Below, piece after piece: positions 44,636 through 53,600 of a stretch of DNA of 64,000 nucleotides. The notes below the pieces were generated by a model. It did not search any database. It was not told the DNA's origin and saw only the letters and a list, made by a program, of their open reading frames with translations. The position numbers and the translations under genes were made by a program. The DNA comes from Nocardia asteroides. GTDB lineage: Bacteria > Actinomycetota > Actinomycetes > Mycobacteriales > Mycobacteriaceae. The stretch covers positions 1-64,000 of the forward strand of contig NZ_CP089214.1 in assembly GCF_021183625.1 (NCBI RefSeq). Direction: 5' to 3'. Numbering within the stretch: position 1 is the stretch's first letter; every line of letters begins with the position of its first letter.

Positions 44636-45056
44636 TCAACCGCGGCCCTCCGGCTCGGGCCCGAGCATGGCTTCGAGTTCGGTGATCCGGTCCCGCTGCC
44701 GCGCCAGGATCTGCCGCACGGCCTCGATGAGCTCGACGAAGCTGTACTGTCCCACCGGGATCTTCAGCACCCCAGCGAGATCGCTGCGCTGGCGCGCTAT
44801 GAGGTCCTGGTAGTCGCTGAGGAGGGCATCGGCCATCGCCAGCCGCACCTCGGCCGGGACCTGCTCCTGAACCTGCGGGCCGTGCGGCGGCGGCTGCTGC
44901 CCGCGCCACGGTGACCACCGGTAACTGATCTCGTCCTCGGTCATCTCCGACAACTGCTGCAGCAACGTGCGACAGGCCACCGGCGAGCGGCGAGCGGAAC
45001 ACCGTCTCCAGGCAACGGTGATAGTCGGGCGGCCGCATCTGGACGTGATCGTTCAT
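44636..45056 (-). pseudogene. Unknown protein, frameshifted near 44980
   Basis: ATG at 45056 opens NDHVQMRPPDYHRCLETVFRS in one frame. After SPLA the good frame moves to VACRTLLQQLSEMTEDEISY, then AVRQILARQRDRITELEAML. One extra G in CTCGCCGGTGGCC explains it. The product would be about 140 residues, helical with a C-terminal coiled coil. It precedes two coupled leftward genes and is likely the first gene of that operon. Without the repair, translation could start at the internal ATG of MTEDEISY near 44944. Confidence 0.45.
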
Positions 45057-45464
45057 CACTCAACGCTCCGAAAGGACTCCGCACGAAGGCGAAGCAACCC
45101 ACCTTACTAGCCGTCGTAGCACCGAACCCTGCGAGCGTTCGCACCCCGCGGGCATCGGCTGACATCGCCCTGTCCTCAGCCCCGACAGGCACCCGCGCGC
45201 CGCTACGCTCCGAAACGGCGCGGCCGGGTGCCGACAAGCCCCGGCCGCGCTGATCGGAAATCACCGGCCGGCGCCGTCGCGGCGACTCCCCGTGTCGCTC
45301 ACCCGAACGGGACATCCCCCTCCCGCTGCGGCGGCGCCGCTGTTGTGCGGGCGCCGCACCACCGCGCCCGCACAACCCGCCCGGTCCGGAGCGGCGGGCT
45401 CCTGAGCTTCTGATCCGTAGTCTGATGCTGCGCGAGCTGCGCCGCTGGGCCGGGGCCGGGCGGG
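45057..45464. other. No gene seen
   Basis: About 400 bases without a supported ORF. It contains CTTACTAGCCGTCG near 45103, an AT-richer patch that may belong to the promoter of the leftward three-gene unit. Confidence 0.3.
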
Positions 45465-45870
45465 TCAGTCGGTGCGCAGTTCCAGGCGCACGGTCTGGTG
45501 GTGGCAGCGGTAGAGCGCGACCGGGTCCATCCAGTCGTGCTCGCGGCCGTCCTCGGGCTCCAAGCGCACCGTCGGCGCCCCGGAGTCGAGGCGGCCGGGC
45601 AGCAGCATCCCGTGCCCGAGCTCGATCTCCTCCCTGCGGGCCGGGGTCGCGGTGGCGATCCCGCGCTCGGTGTCGCCGATGTGCGGGGAGTCGCGGGTGG
45701 TCGAGCACGACCGCGACCAGGCGCCCGCACTGCCCGGCCTCGGCGAGCGTGGCCGGTTCGACGGGTTCGGTGTGATCGGGGCCGGTGTACAGCGCCACCG
45801 CGCCGTAACGGTTGGTGCGGCGCTCGACCGCGGGCCAGGCCAGCACCCCTTCGCCGATCTCGTAACGCAT
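45465..45870 (-). pseudogene. Unknown protein, frameshifted near 45700
   Basis: ATG at 45870 opens RYEIGEGVLAWPAVERRTNR, then LYTGPDHTEPVEPATLAEAG and LVAVVLDHP. One missing base in GACCACCCGCGACTCC moves the good frame to DSPHIGDTERGIATATPARR, then MDPVALYRCHHQTVRLELRT and stop TGA at 45465. The joined protein has about 134 residues and looks beta-rich. No family recognised. Confidence 0.5.
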
Positions 45871-46174
45871 CCGCTCGCCCCTCCTCCTCGGTGGCTCGAA
45901 CGGGCCGACGCTACCGAGCACGGTGGGTCGTATCGTCAGCCGGTGGGACCGGAAGGTGCCGGTGCTCGGCCGGTCCACCCCTCACTCCGGGGCCGTGGGC
46001 CGGGCGGTGACCGGGGAATGCGGTGGAAACGGTGGTGCGGGGAGTGGGTGCGCGCGAGGATTGGGGCTGCAAGTTGCAGTGATCGCTTGGAGCTGGTGAC
46101 CCCGTTGTCGCGGCAGGTTCCCGAGTGTCTGGCGGGCGCCGGCCGCACCCTTCGATGGAGAGGTTGTGAGCCCG

Positions 46175-46336
46175 ATGAGCACTCCCATGGACCACGAAGC
46201 CGCCGAGCGCATCGGCGAGGCCGCCGAGCGTGATCCCGGCTCGGTGACCGCGCAGTCCGGCTTCGACGACCGCGCCGCCGCGGCCGCGGACCGCGACGAC
46301 CCCGGCTACGACGACTACGACTACGACTACGAGTAG
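46175..46336 (+). CDS. Small acidic protein with Asp-Tyr tail, 53 aa
   Basis: ATG at 46175, or GTG nine bases earlier with GGAGAGG close upstream. The body HEAAERIGEAAERDPGSVTA is helical, followed by ADRDDPGYDDYDYDYDYE-like acidic tyrosine repeats (three Asp-Tyr units at the end). Highly acidic and probably disordered at the C-terminus. The ORF is short but has strong codon bias. Function unknown. Confidence 0.5.
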   Translation: MSTPMDHEAAERIGEAAERDPGSVTAQSGFDDRAAAAADRDDPGYDDYDYDYE

Positions 46337-46588
46337 CCAGCCACGGCGCGGAATCTCGCGCTGCGGGCGGCGGGCTGGGTAGGCTCTCGCCCCGGCGTCC
46401 CGGGCGAGTGAGCGGGCCGGGCCCGCCGATCGGATACCGGTTAGGACGGGGCGCCGCCGTGGCGCACACGGTTCGCTCACCCGGACCAGCGCGCGGCGTC
46501 GCTCGTGTGCGGGTGCCCAGACCCCCGCGCCCGCACACACTCCGGCCGAGGCTCTCGGCCATCGTGCTGCTGTGGTCGGGCGTCGGGG

Positions 46589-46720
46589 TCAGGCGGCGGT
46601 GAGTGCCTCGGTTTCAGGTTCGGCGAGGGCTCGTTCGCGCAGCCCGGCGAGCACGCGGGTCAGGATCCGGGAGACCTGCATCTGGGAGACCCCGATGCGG
46701 GCGGCCACTGTGCTGGACGG
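46589..46720 (-). pseudogene. Sigma-70 factor region 4 remnant (SigB/F type)
   Basis: The frame VAARIGVSQMQVSRILTRVL followed by AGLRERALAEPE is the DNA-binding helix-turn-helix of region 4 in SigB/SigF-type sigma factors (normally AERIGVSQMQVSRLL). Everything upstream of it is missing, so only the last 40 codons survive. The stop is TGA at 46589. Confidence 0.65.
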
Positions 46721-47082
46721 CACCCGAGGACGCCCCCGTCCGAGCCCTCGCACCACCAGGTCAGGCCGCACGGGCGCCCGGACGATACGGCCGGTCTACC
46801 CGGCCGACGGGCCGTAAATCTCGCCCCCAGGGCGGGACCGCTCCGGGCGCGGCTACCGCGCGGTGCGATCCGAGGTTCGCGGTGAATGGGCGCTGCCGGT
46901 GATGGCGCGGCGGATGGCCGCGGTGCGCCGCCCCGGCACGGCGGCGCGCTACCCGGGCAGGCGTGGCCAGGAGAAATGCGCCGTCACCGCGTGCCCGCCC
47001 CGGTGCGGGTCGCAGGCGGCCTGGCGCACCGTCCTACTGTTCGTGGCCCTACCGGCCGCCGCGGCACCGGCGCCCCAGGCTG
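46721..47082. other. No gene seen
   Basis: About 360 G/C-rich bases after the sigma remnant with only shadow frames. It follows the 3' end of the TetR gene. No terminator-like hairpin stood out. Confidence 0.3.
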
Positions 47083-47721
47083 TCACCGCTGCGCGCCCAG
47101 TCCGGCGAGGAGGATCTCCATTCCGGCGGTGAACTCGGATTCGGGATCGCTGGTGCGTGCCGCGTGCGCGATCTCGATGAGCCCTGGGAACTGCTCGGCG
47201 GGCAGCGCCGCCATCCGCGCGGTGATCGCGTCCGGGCTGTCGTTCCGGTCGAGGGACAGCGGGCCGGCCAGTTCGGCTTGGGCGAATCCGGTCACATAGC
47301 CCGACACGGTGCGGAAGGCGACCAGCAGTTCGGTGCCGGTGCGCCCGCTGCGGGCGAGCGCACGGAGCAGCGCCTCGGCGGGCAGCAGGGTCGCGATATC
47401 GACGCTGCGCCGGGTGAGGATCAGCGGGATGGCGTGCGGGTGGGCGCGTATCGCACGCCACATCCGCGTGGCGACCGATCGGAGGTCCGCACGCCAGTCG
47501 CCGGTGTTCGGGCATTCCCAGGACGCCTCGGCCAGCACCGCCTCGGTGACGAGTTGTTCGAGCCCGTCCCTGCCGTCGACGTAGTTGTAGATCGTCATGG
47601 CGCCGGTGCCGATCTCGGCCGCGAGGCTGCGCATGGTCAGCCCGGCCAGACCGTGTCGATCGACCAGTGCGAGCGCGGCGGTGCGCAGCTGTTCGCGGGT
47701 GAATTTCCGGGGTGCGGGCAT
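47083..47721 (-). CDS. TetR-family repressor, 212 aa
   Basis: The N-terminal HTH is clear: FTREQLRTAALALVDRHGLA, TMRSLAAEIGTGAMTIYNYV. The remainder is the all-helical ligand-binding and dimer domain in the style of TetR_C proteins (RADLRSVATRMWRAIRAHPH, AELAGPLSLDRNDSPDAITA). It is divergent from the alpha/beta hydrolase gene with a 76-bp gap that contains two copies of an ACGTAC-type inverted repeat, so it most likely represses both itself and the hydrolase. Confidence 0.85.
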   Translation of the reverse strand: MPAPRKFTREQLRTAALALVDRHGLAGLTMRSLAAEIGTGAMTIYNYVDGRDGLEQLVTEAVLAEASWECPNTGDWRADLRSVATRMWRAIRAHPHAIPLILTRRSVDIATLLPAEALLRALARSGRTGTELLVAFRTVSGYVTGFAQAELAGPLSLDRNDSPDAITARMAALPAEQFPGLIEIAHAARTSDPESEFTAGMEILLAGLGAQR

Positions 47722-47735
47722 GGTCCTCCTTGTTT

Positions 47736-47784
47736 ACGTACAAGGTACGTGATTAACTACGACGTGTTCACGTACAACGTACTC
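47736..47784. promoter_or_regulatory. Two TetR operator candidates
   Basis: Site 1: ACGTAC-AAG-GTACGT at 47736-47750, a perfect 6-bp inverted repeat with a 3-bp centre. Site 2: ACGTAC-AAC-GTACTC at 47770-47784, the same arm and spacing with two mismatches. The centres are 34 bp apart. Both lie between the divergent TetR and hydrolase starts. Confidence 0.7.
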
Positions 47785-47797
47785 AATCGGAGTTCCC

Positions 47798-48874
47798 ATG
47801 ACCGTCCGCACCACCTTCCCGTCCGGCCGCGAGCACTGCGCGGCCTGGCTGACACTGCCGCAACGCCAGGGCCCGCACCCGGTCGTCGTGCTCGTGCACG
47901 GCGGCGGCGCGACCCACGAGATGATGTTGAACCAGTACGAGCGGTGGTTCAGCGACGCGGGAATCGCCGTGCTGTCCTTCGACTTCCGGCACCTCGGTGA
48001 ATCCGGCGGCCTACCGCGCCAGCTGGTGAGCAGCAGGCGCTACGCCGCCGACCTCGACGCCGCGCTGGCCTTCGTTCGCGAGCACCCCGAACTCGACCCG
48101 GGCCGGATCGCGCTGTGGGGGACCTCGTTCGGAGCGAGCCATGTGCTCGCCGCGGCGGGCAGACATCCCGGGATCGCGGCCGCTGTGGTGCAGTGCCCGG
48201 TATTCAGCGGCCGGGCCGTGGTGGCGGCCGCAGGCCCGCGGCACCTTGTCCGGTTCACCGGCCCGATCGTCTCGGACCTGGTTCGCGCCGCGCTGCGGCT
48301 GCCTCGCCGCTACGTCGCCCTGGTCGGCGAACCCGGCGAGCGAGCTTTCGTGAACCGGCCCGGCGCCCTGGCGGGATGGCGGTCGGTGACCCCGGAAAGC
48401 TACCTTTTCGACAACCGGATAACCGCCGCATCCGGGCTGGACATGCTCTTCTATCACCCGGCGGGCCGGGCGGACCGCGTGCGCTGTCCGCTCCTGGTGT
48501 GCGCCTGCGACCGGGAGAACCTCATCGACCCGGCCCTCGCCGAGACGGTCGCGGCGGCCGTGCCGCAGGCGGTGGTGAAGCACTACGACACCGACCACTT
48601 CGGGGTCTACCACCCACCGATCGTCGAGCGGATCGTCCAAGACCAGATCGGCTTCCTGCGCGACCACCTCACCGTAGATTCCGGGCCGCCGCCCGGAGGC
48701 CCTGCGGTCGAGGGCGCGATGCTGTCCGACATGCACGCCACAGGGGGACTGAATCACGCCCTGGATGCCGAGGCCCGGACCGGACTCGTGCCAGGGACCG
48801 CCAGTGACCCCGAGGACCGGGATCCGCTGGCCGTGGTCAAGCGACTGGCCAACCGAGCGAGCAGAACCGCCTGA
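47798..48874 (+). CDS. Alpha/beta hydrolase, 358 aa
   Basis: ATG at 47798 has GGAG five bases upstream. Fold markers: VVVLVHGGGATHEMML (oxyanion loop), VLSFDFRHLGESGG, IALWGTSFGASHVLAA (nucleophile Ser in G-T-S-F-G), and YDTDHFGVYHPP near 270 (catalytic His). The last 65 residues after FLRDHLTVDS are a Pro/Gly/Asp-rich extension not needed by the fold. No signal peptide. TetR control across the operators and a following enoyl-CoA hydratase suggest a small inducible catabolic unit. The substrate cannot be read from sequence. Confidence 0.8.
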   Translation: MTVRTTFPSGREHCAAWLTLPQRQGPHPVVVLVHGGGATHEMMLNQYERWFSDAGIAVLSFDFRHLGESGGLPRQLVSSRRYAADLDAALAFVREHPELDPGRIALWGTSFGASHVLAAAGRHPGIAAAVVQCPVFSGRAVVAAAGPRHLVRFTGPIVSDLVRAALRLPRRYVALVGEPGERAFVNRPGALAGWRSVTPESYLFDNRITAASGLDMLFYHPAGRADRVRCPLLVCACDRENLIDPALAETVAAAVPQAVVKHYDTDHFGVYHPPIVERIVQDQIGFLRDHLTVDSGPPPGGPAVEGAMLSDMHATGGLNHALDAEARTGLVPGTASDPEDRDPLAVVKRLANRASRTA

Positions 48875-48942
48875 ACGAGCCACCGCCGGGTGAACTGCGA
48901 CAACACCTATGCTCCGAAAGACACGAAGCCCAAGGAGCACCG

Positions 48943-49878
48943 ATGCCAGCCCTGCACGTCGAGCACACAGGTCGAGTTCTGCTCGTCAAGATGGACAACC
49001 CGCCGCACAACTTCCTGACCGGCGCCGTCATGGACGAGCTGCACGCGCTGTTCGCCTCGTTGCGGGGTGATCGGTCGGTCGGCGCGGTCATCCTGACCAG
49101 CGCGGTCGAGGGAGTGTTCGTCTCGCATTACGACGTCGGCGAAATTCTCGCGGGGGTCGAGGCCGCCCCGCTCACTGTTCCGCGCAAAGTCGCCGGTGGG
49201 CTGCTGCGTGCACAGTCGGCGATGGAAGCGGTGCCGGGCGGGCGGGTAGCGTCGGGCAAGACACCGGCCGCCGGAGTGTCGTCGCTGCTCCGCTATCACC
49301 AAACGTGCAGCCTCATCCAGAGTCTCGACAAAGTCGTCGTCGCAGCGATCAACGGACGCGCGATGGGCGGCGGCTCCGAACTCGCCCTCGCCTGCGACAT
49401 CCGGATCATGGCCGACGGCGAATTCGAGCTGGGCCAGCCCGAGATCTGCGTCGGCATCATTCCCGGCGGCGGAGGCACCCAGCGGCTACCGCGGGCAGTC
49501 GGGCATGCCAGGGCATTGGAGCTGATGCTCGAAGGCCGCCCCGTCTACCCCGACGAGGCACTCGCCCTCGGCTACGTCCATCGGGTCGTCCCGCCGCACG
49601 AACTGGCACGCGAGGCAATGGAAACCGCGACCCGCCTGGCACGCCGCTCCCCCGAGGCAGTCGGCGCGATCAAACGGGCAGTCAACGGCGACCCGGCGCT
49701 GGCGAAAGGGTTACACGCCGAGCGTGCCGAGTTCCTCGCGGCAGGCTCGACGAAGGCGGCCCGCGCAGCGATGCGCGCCTACCTGGACCACCTCGACGCA
49801 CTCGACACCGCCGGCGAACCGATGACGCCGGAATCGTTCACGCCGTGGCTGGAGGGCACCGCCCACGACTTCACCTGA
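48943..49878 (+). CDS. Enoyl-CoA hydratase/isomerase family protein, 311 aa
   Basis: ATG with GGAG seven bases upstream. Crotonase-fold markers: VEGVFVSHYDVGE (first oxyanion loop region), AAINGRAMGGGSELALACDI (second oxyanion loop), and GQPEICVGIIPGGGGTQRLP, in which the Glu sits where hydratases have a catalytic acid. The second acid position reads ALELMLEGRPVYPDEALALG. Residues 85-115 carry an insertion (APLTVPRKVAGGLLRAQSAM) making it longer than the usual 260. It probably acts on an acyl-CoA released or made with the preceding hydrolase. Confidence 0.85.
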   Translation: MPALHVEHTGRVLLVKMDNPPHNFLTGAVMDELHALFASLRGDRSVGAVILTSAVEGVFVSHYDVGEILAGVEAAPLTVPRKVAGGLLRAQSAMEAVPGGRVASGKTPAAGVSSLLRYHQTCSLIQSLDKVVVAAINGRAMGGGSELALACDIRIMADGEFELGQPEICVGIIPGGGGTQRLPRAVGHARALELMLEGRPVYPDEALALGYVHRVVPPHELAREAMETATRLARRSPEAVGAIKRAVNGDPALAKGLHAERAEFLAAGSTKAARAAMRAYLDHLDALDTAGEPMTPESFTPWLEGTAHDFT

Positions 49879-49879
49879 A

Positions 49880-50096
49880 GGAGCGGTTGAACAAGGAGAT
49901 CCGGCGACGCACCGACGTGGTCGGGATCTTTCCCGACCGGGCCTCGATCATCCGTCTGGTCGGCGCGGTCCTGGCCGAGCAACACGACGAGTGGATCGAG
50001 AGACGTCGCTACCTCGGCCTCGACGTCCTGACCCGTTCCCGCGACCTCATCGACCTCACCGGACAGGAGGACAACCCCGCAGCCCTGACCGCCTGA
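49880..50096 (+). pseudogene. IS256-family (mutator) transposase, C-terminal remnant
   Basis: The frame reads LKERLNKEIRRRTDVVGIFP, then DRASIIRLVGAVLAEQHDEW and RRRYLGLDVLTRSR, the conserved end of IS256-type transposases (N-E-I-K/R-R-R-T-x-V-V-G-I-F-P). The catalytic part is missing. It directly follows the stop of the enoyl-CoA hydratase gene. Confidence 0.8.
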
Positions 50097-50149
50097 CCAC
50101 ACCGATCACGCGGTGACCATCCCGCTACACCACGCCTTTGGACTTGACC

Positions 50150-50275
50150 CACGTCGCCGCGATGCGCAGCGGCCGCCACAGTGCCCTCACCATCAACCCG
50201 ACATGACCCCCGTCTGTTCGATCGAGCTCCAGCCGCAAGGAACCGTGTGTGCGGCAACTGATCTTCGATGGACCC
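50150..50275 (+). repeat. Copy A of a duplicated RraA-tail / MDR-head segment
   Basis: This segment closely matches 54693-54816 (copy B): both read ACGTCGCCGCGATGCGCAGC, encode the same last codons of an RraA-like protein (HVAAMRSGR, then a stop), contain CGTCTGTTCGATCGAGCTC, and lead into the start of an MDR dehydrogenase (V-R-Q-L). Copy A lies after the IS256 remnant. The two copies are about 4.5 kb apart in direct orientation. Confidence 0.75.
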
Positions 50276-50491
50276 GACCGCTGCAGGTGGGTGGAGGTTC
50301 CCGAACCGGAACTCGCCTCAGCTGATCAGGTTCTTGTCCGTCCGGTTGTGTTGGCATGCTGTGACCTCGACTTCGACCTCGACCTCGCGGTTTCGCAGGG
50401 CCGACTGCCCATTGCGGGCGGTCAGGCTCTCGGCGATGAAGTCATCGCGCAGGTCGTCGTGGTCAGCGCGTCGTCGATCGCGATCGGCTAG
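50249..50491 (+). pseudogene. MDR (zinc alcohol dehydrogenase-like) N-terminal fragment, 80 aa
   Basis: GTG opens RQLIFDGPDRCRWVEVPEPE, then VLVRPVVLACCDLDFDLDL and LPIAGGQALGDEVIAQVVVV. It parallels the intact MDR protein encoded at 51255 (LVRPLVVACCDLDVGVVQGV, GHAVGHEGVAEVIAV). The GHE zinc/active-site segment is altered to ALGDEV and the frame stops at 50491. It is a dead paralogue. Confidence 0.65.
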
Positions 50492-50604
50492 GCCGACGTG
50501 GTGACGGCGTGGCCGCCCGGCACGGCGGACAGTGGCTCGGTGTCCCGGTCGCGGCGTCGAGACTCGCTACCGCGGCGTGGACGTGTCATCGCTGTCCCGC
50601 ATCC

Positions 50605-51180
50605 CTATTCCTGGCCACGGTCCAGGAGTGTGCGGGCCGCGGCTTTGGCGCTGTGCAGCGCGCCGGGTTCTCCGGCGACCCGGGACATCAGCAGGGCGCC
50701 CTCGATCAACGAGACAATCGCGCAGGCGGCCTGTTCGGCTTGTTCGTCGGGCCAGCCGTCGGCGCGCAACCGGTCGGCGAGCGCACCGATCCAGTCGGCG
50801 AAGGCCCGTGCCGACGCTGCCCGCACGAGGGGGCTCGCGGTCACCGATTCGGTGGCGATCGGTTCGATCGGGCAACCGTCACGCTCGTCGGCCGCGAGAC
50901 CGGCGGCCATCACATCCACCCAGCGGTCCATGATGTCGGCGGCCGGGGCGTCGCCGGCCAGTAGCTTGCGCAGCAGCGCACCGATCCCCGCACCGGCCGT
51001 GTCCACGACGGCCGCCGCCAATTCGGCCTTCCCCTCGGGAAAGTGGTGGTACAGCGAGCCGGCCCGGACTCCGGCGACCTCCAGGATCTGGTTGACACCG
51101 GTGGCCGCATACCCCTGCCTGCGAAACAGCTGTCCCGCGACCTCGAGCAGGGCGGCGCGGCTGCGGTCGGGTCGGGGCAC
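50605..51180 (-). CDS. TetR-family repressor, 191 aa
   Basis: HTH region: RAALLEVAGQLFRRQGYAAT, VNQILEVAGVRAGSLYHHFP, GKAELAAAVVD. The C-domain (CPIEPIATESVTASPLVRAA, ADWIGALADRLRADGWPDEQ) is of the LmrA/YxaF type with the conserved C-P-I after the first C-terminal helices. It is divergent from an MDR dehydrogenase gene across a 74-bp gap with a perfect palindrome, which identifies its likely target. Confidence 0.85.
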   Translation of the reverse strand: MPRPDRSRAALLEVAGQLFRRQGYAATGVNQILEVAGVRAGSLYHHFPEGKAELAAAVVDTAGAGIGALLRKLLAGDAPAADIMDRWVDVMAAGLAADERDGCPIEPIATESVTASPLVRAASARAFADWIGALADRLRADGWPDEQAEQAACAIVSLIEGALLMSRVAGEPGALHSAKAAARTLLDRGQE

Positions 51181-51211
51181 GGCTCAAATCCTACTTGCGA
51201 TAGTGGAAAGA

Positions 51212-51233
51212 TCGTTCAACAATACTTGAACGA
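51212..51233. promoter_or_regulatory. TetR operator: perfect 8-bp inverted repeat
   Basis: TCGTTCAA (51212-51219), spacer CAATAC, TTGAACGA (51226-51233). The arms are perfectly complementary. The site lies between the divergent TetR and MDR starts and would overlap either promoter. Confidence 0.75.
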
Positions 51234-51254
51234 CCACTCAAGAAGGGCTCACCC

Positions 51255-52283
51255 GTGCAGCACTTGGTTTTCGAAGACGTCGGACGGTACCGCTGGCAGC
51301 ACACCGCCGACCCCGTGATCAGCGACCCGCGCCAAGCTCTGGTGCGGCCGCTGGTGGTCGCCTGCTGCGACCTGGACGTGGGCGTGGTCCAGGGCGTGCT
51401 GCCGGTGCCGCCCGGGCACGCCGTCGGCCACGAGGGCGTGGCCGAGGTGATCGCCGTCGGCGATCAGGTCACCGCTGTGCGGGTCGGGGACCGGGTGGTG
51501 GTGCCGTTCCAGATCAACTGCGGGGAGTGCGCGCCGTGCCGTCGCGGGGTCACCGGCTCGTGCGCCGCACTGCCGTTGATGGCGACCTACGGGATGGCGC
51601 CGGTCTCGGGCATGGACGGCGGCGGCTTCCTCGCCGATCTGGTGCTCGTCCCGTTCGCCGACGCCATGTTGGTCTCGCTGCCGGAGTCCGTGGATCCGGT
51701 GGCGGTGGCGTCGCTGTCGGACAACATCCCCGACGGGTGGCGCGGGGTCGGGCCCTACCGCAACGAACTGGCCGCCCTCGATGCGGCCGACCGCCGCGTG
51801 CTGGTCGTGGGCGGGCTCTCGATCGGGCTCTACACCAGCGCGCTGGCCACGGCTCTCGGTGCCCACGTCGACTACGTGGACACCGACCCGGGCAGGCTGG
51901 CCATCGCGGAGCGCCTCGGTGCCACCGTGCACGACCGCACCGGGCCCGACCGCGCCTGGTCGCCGTACCCGGTCACCGTGAACACCTCGATGAGCCCGAA
52001 ACTGCTGTCCGCGACCCTGCGGGCCACCTGGCCCGACGGGGTGTGCACCGACACCGGCATCTACTTCCAGGGCTCGATCGAGATGCCCCTGTTGCCGATG
52101 TACACCCGCGGCGTCCGCTTCGTCACCGGGCGGGTGAACGCCCGCGCGGTCATCCCCGAAATCCTCGACCTGCTCGCCGGCGGCGTCGATCCCGCGATAG
52201 TGACCGATCGAGTAGTGGCGTGGGACGACGCACCCCGGGAATGGGCGGCGATGACAGGAAAAACCGTGTTCACCCGGCTCTGA
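51255..52283 (+). CDS. Zinc-dependent MDR dehydrogenase, 342 aa
   Basis: GTG start with AAGGG upstream. Medium-chain dehydrogenase markers: VVACCDLDV (catalytic zinc Cys), GHAVGHEGVAEVI (His-Glu), VGDRVVVPFQINCGECAPC followed by RRGVTGSC (four Cys of the structural zinc), and a Rossmann strand VLVVGGLSIGLYTSALATAL. The nucleotide loop GGLSIG departs from G-x-G-x-x-G, while VDYVDTDPGRL has an acidic residue at the end of strand 2, which favours NAD. Controlled by the divergent TetR through the palindrome. The substrate is unknown; it is followed by a PhyH dioxygenase gene. Confidence 0.8.
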   Translation: MQHLVFEDVGRYRWQHTADPVISDPRQALVRPLVVACCDLDVGVVQGVLPVPPGHAVGHEGVAEVIAVGDQVTAVRVGDRVVVPFQINCGECAPCRRGVTGSCAALPLMATYGMAPVSGMDGGGFLADLVLVPFADAMLVSLPESVDPVAVASLSDNIPDGWRGVGPYRNELAALDAADRRVLVVGGLSIGLYTSALATALGAHVDYVDTDPGRLAIAERLGATVHDRTGPDRAWSPYPVTVNTSMSPKLLSATLRATWPDGVCTDTGIYFQGSIEMPLLPMYTRGVRFVTGRVNARAVIPEILDLLAGGVDPAIVTDRVVAWDDAPREWAAMTGKTVFTRL

Positions 52284-52355
52284 ACAAGGGTCCGGTGCTC
52301 GTCCATGTCGATTCCGGCCGAATCCCAGACATCCGATGGCCAGTGAGGGAAACGC

Positions 52356-53234
52356 ATGTCTCATGACAACTCGGCACACTCGACGGGCCGCGTGGAGCAG
52401 GCCGAGGACCTCTTCGGCGACCTCGCCGGCCGATACCGTTCGACAGCGGCCGCCACCGATGTCGTTCCGTCGACGCTGGTCGACGCCGATTCGGCCGCAC
52501 TCGAGCGCGACGGCTACCTCGTCATCGAGCGGCTCCTCCCGCCACAGCTCGGTGCCGATCTCGCCGCTACGCTGCCCGCCCTGCTCGGTCCGGTCGGCCG
52601 AAACGATTTCGAGGGCAGGCACACCCAGCGCGCCTACAGTCTGCTCGCCAAGACCCGGGTATGCGATCACCTCGTGGAGCACCCCCGCGTGCTCGCGCTG
52701 CTCGATCGCCTGCTGATGCCCAACTATCTGCTCTCCCAGCTGCAGGCCATCCGGATAGGCCCCGGTGCGAACCGGCAACTCCCGCATTTCGACGACGGCA
52801 TGTATCCGGTCCCCCGCCCGAGGGCCGCGTTGAGCGCTGCGACCATCTGGGCGATCACCGACTTCACCGCCGACAACGGTGCCACCGTGGTCATCCCCGG
52901 CAGCCACCGCTGGGACGACGCCCGCAGGCCCACCGACAGCGACGAGCACGTCAGTATCGCGATGCCCGCCGGTTCGGTCGTCTTCTTCCTCGGCACCCTG
53001 TGGCACGGCGGCGGCGCCAACCACACCGCCGACCGGAGACGCCTCGCCGTCACCGCCCAATACTGCCAACCCTGGCTGCGGCCCCAGGAGGCGTTCACCC
53101 TCTCGACACCCCCGGCCACGGCGCGCACGGTATCGGAGAACATCCGACGCATGATCGGCTACAGCATCCACCCGCCCTTCCTCGGCATGGTCGACGGCAT
53201 GCACCCCAAGCGGGTCCTCGACATCCCCGAGTAG
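52356..53234 (+). CDS. Phytanoyl-CoA dioxygenase (PhyH) family protein, 292 aa
   Basis: ATG with GAGGGA upstream. A non-haem Fe(II)/2-oxoglutarate oxygenase: LPHFDDGMYP supplies the His-x-Asp iron ligands, TLWHGGGANHTADRRRLAVT supplies the distal His and the Arg that binds 2-oxoglutarate, and ATVVIPGSHRWDDAR is the conserved strand after the core. The N-terminus LERDGYLVIERLLPPQLGAD is the family's standard opening. Located 72 bp after the MDR gene, it is probably in the same TetR-controlled unit, acting on a lipid-like or secondary-metabolite substrate. Confidence 0.8.
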   Translation: MSHDNSAHSTGRVEQAEDLFGDLAGRYRSTAAATDVVPSTLVDADSAALERDGYLVIERLLPPQLGADLAATLPALLGPVGRNDFEGRHTQRAYSLLAKTRVCDHLVEHPRVLALLDRLLMPNYLLSQLQAIRIGPGANRQLPHFDDGMYPVPRPRAALSAATIWAITDFTADNGATVVIPGSHRWDDARRPTDSDEHVSIAMPAGSVVFFLGTLWHGGGANHTADRRRLAVTAQYCQPWLRPQEAFTLSTPPATARTVSENIRRMIGYSIHPPFLGMVDGMHPKRVLDIPE

Positions 53235-53264
53235 CCCGCAGCAACGACACCTGCGACACCACCG

Positions 53265-53600
53265 GGCTCGGCCAGGCCCGCGCTGATGAACTCGTGGCCG
53301 CGCTGCCGGCGCGGGCCCGGCAGCCCATCTCCGCCGGCGCGGGCGCGCACGGGCCCCGCGATTACGACCGGGCGCGAGTTCGGATTCGCCAGCGAATCTT
53401 GGCCGGCGGGACCAGGTTCCACAGCGGGACCGAGGCGGCAGGATCGACAGCCAGTAGTCGGGCGGTTCGGGTGGTCCGGTGGGCCATTCGGCCAGCAGCC
53501 AGCACTCGGGCAGGCTCGCGTCGGGGCCCGGGTCGCCGGGCGTCTTGTGGCTGCCGCGATGCCAGGACAGCGCCGGCGCCTCGCGGGAGGCACGGGGCAG
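53265..53600. mobile_element. Two IS701-type transposase fragments, opposite strands
   Basis: Plus strand 53265-53390: QARADELVAALPARARQPIS, then AGAHGPRDYDRARV, a block typical of one IS701 subgroup. Minus strand 53600-53390: LPECWLLAEWPTGPPEPPDY, WLSILPP, then in another frame NLVPPAKIRWRI, a block of a second DDE subgroup. Both are frameshifted and incomplete and meet head to head near 53390. They are debris of two different elements. Confidence 0.6.
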
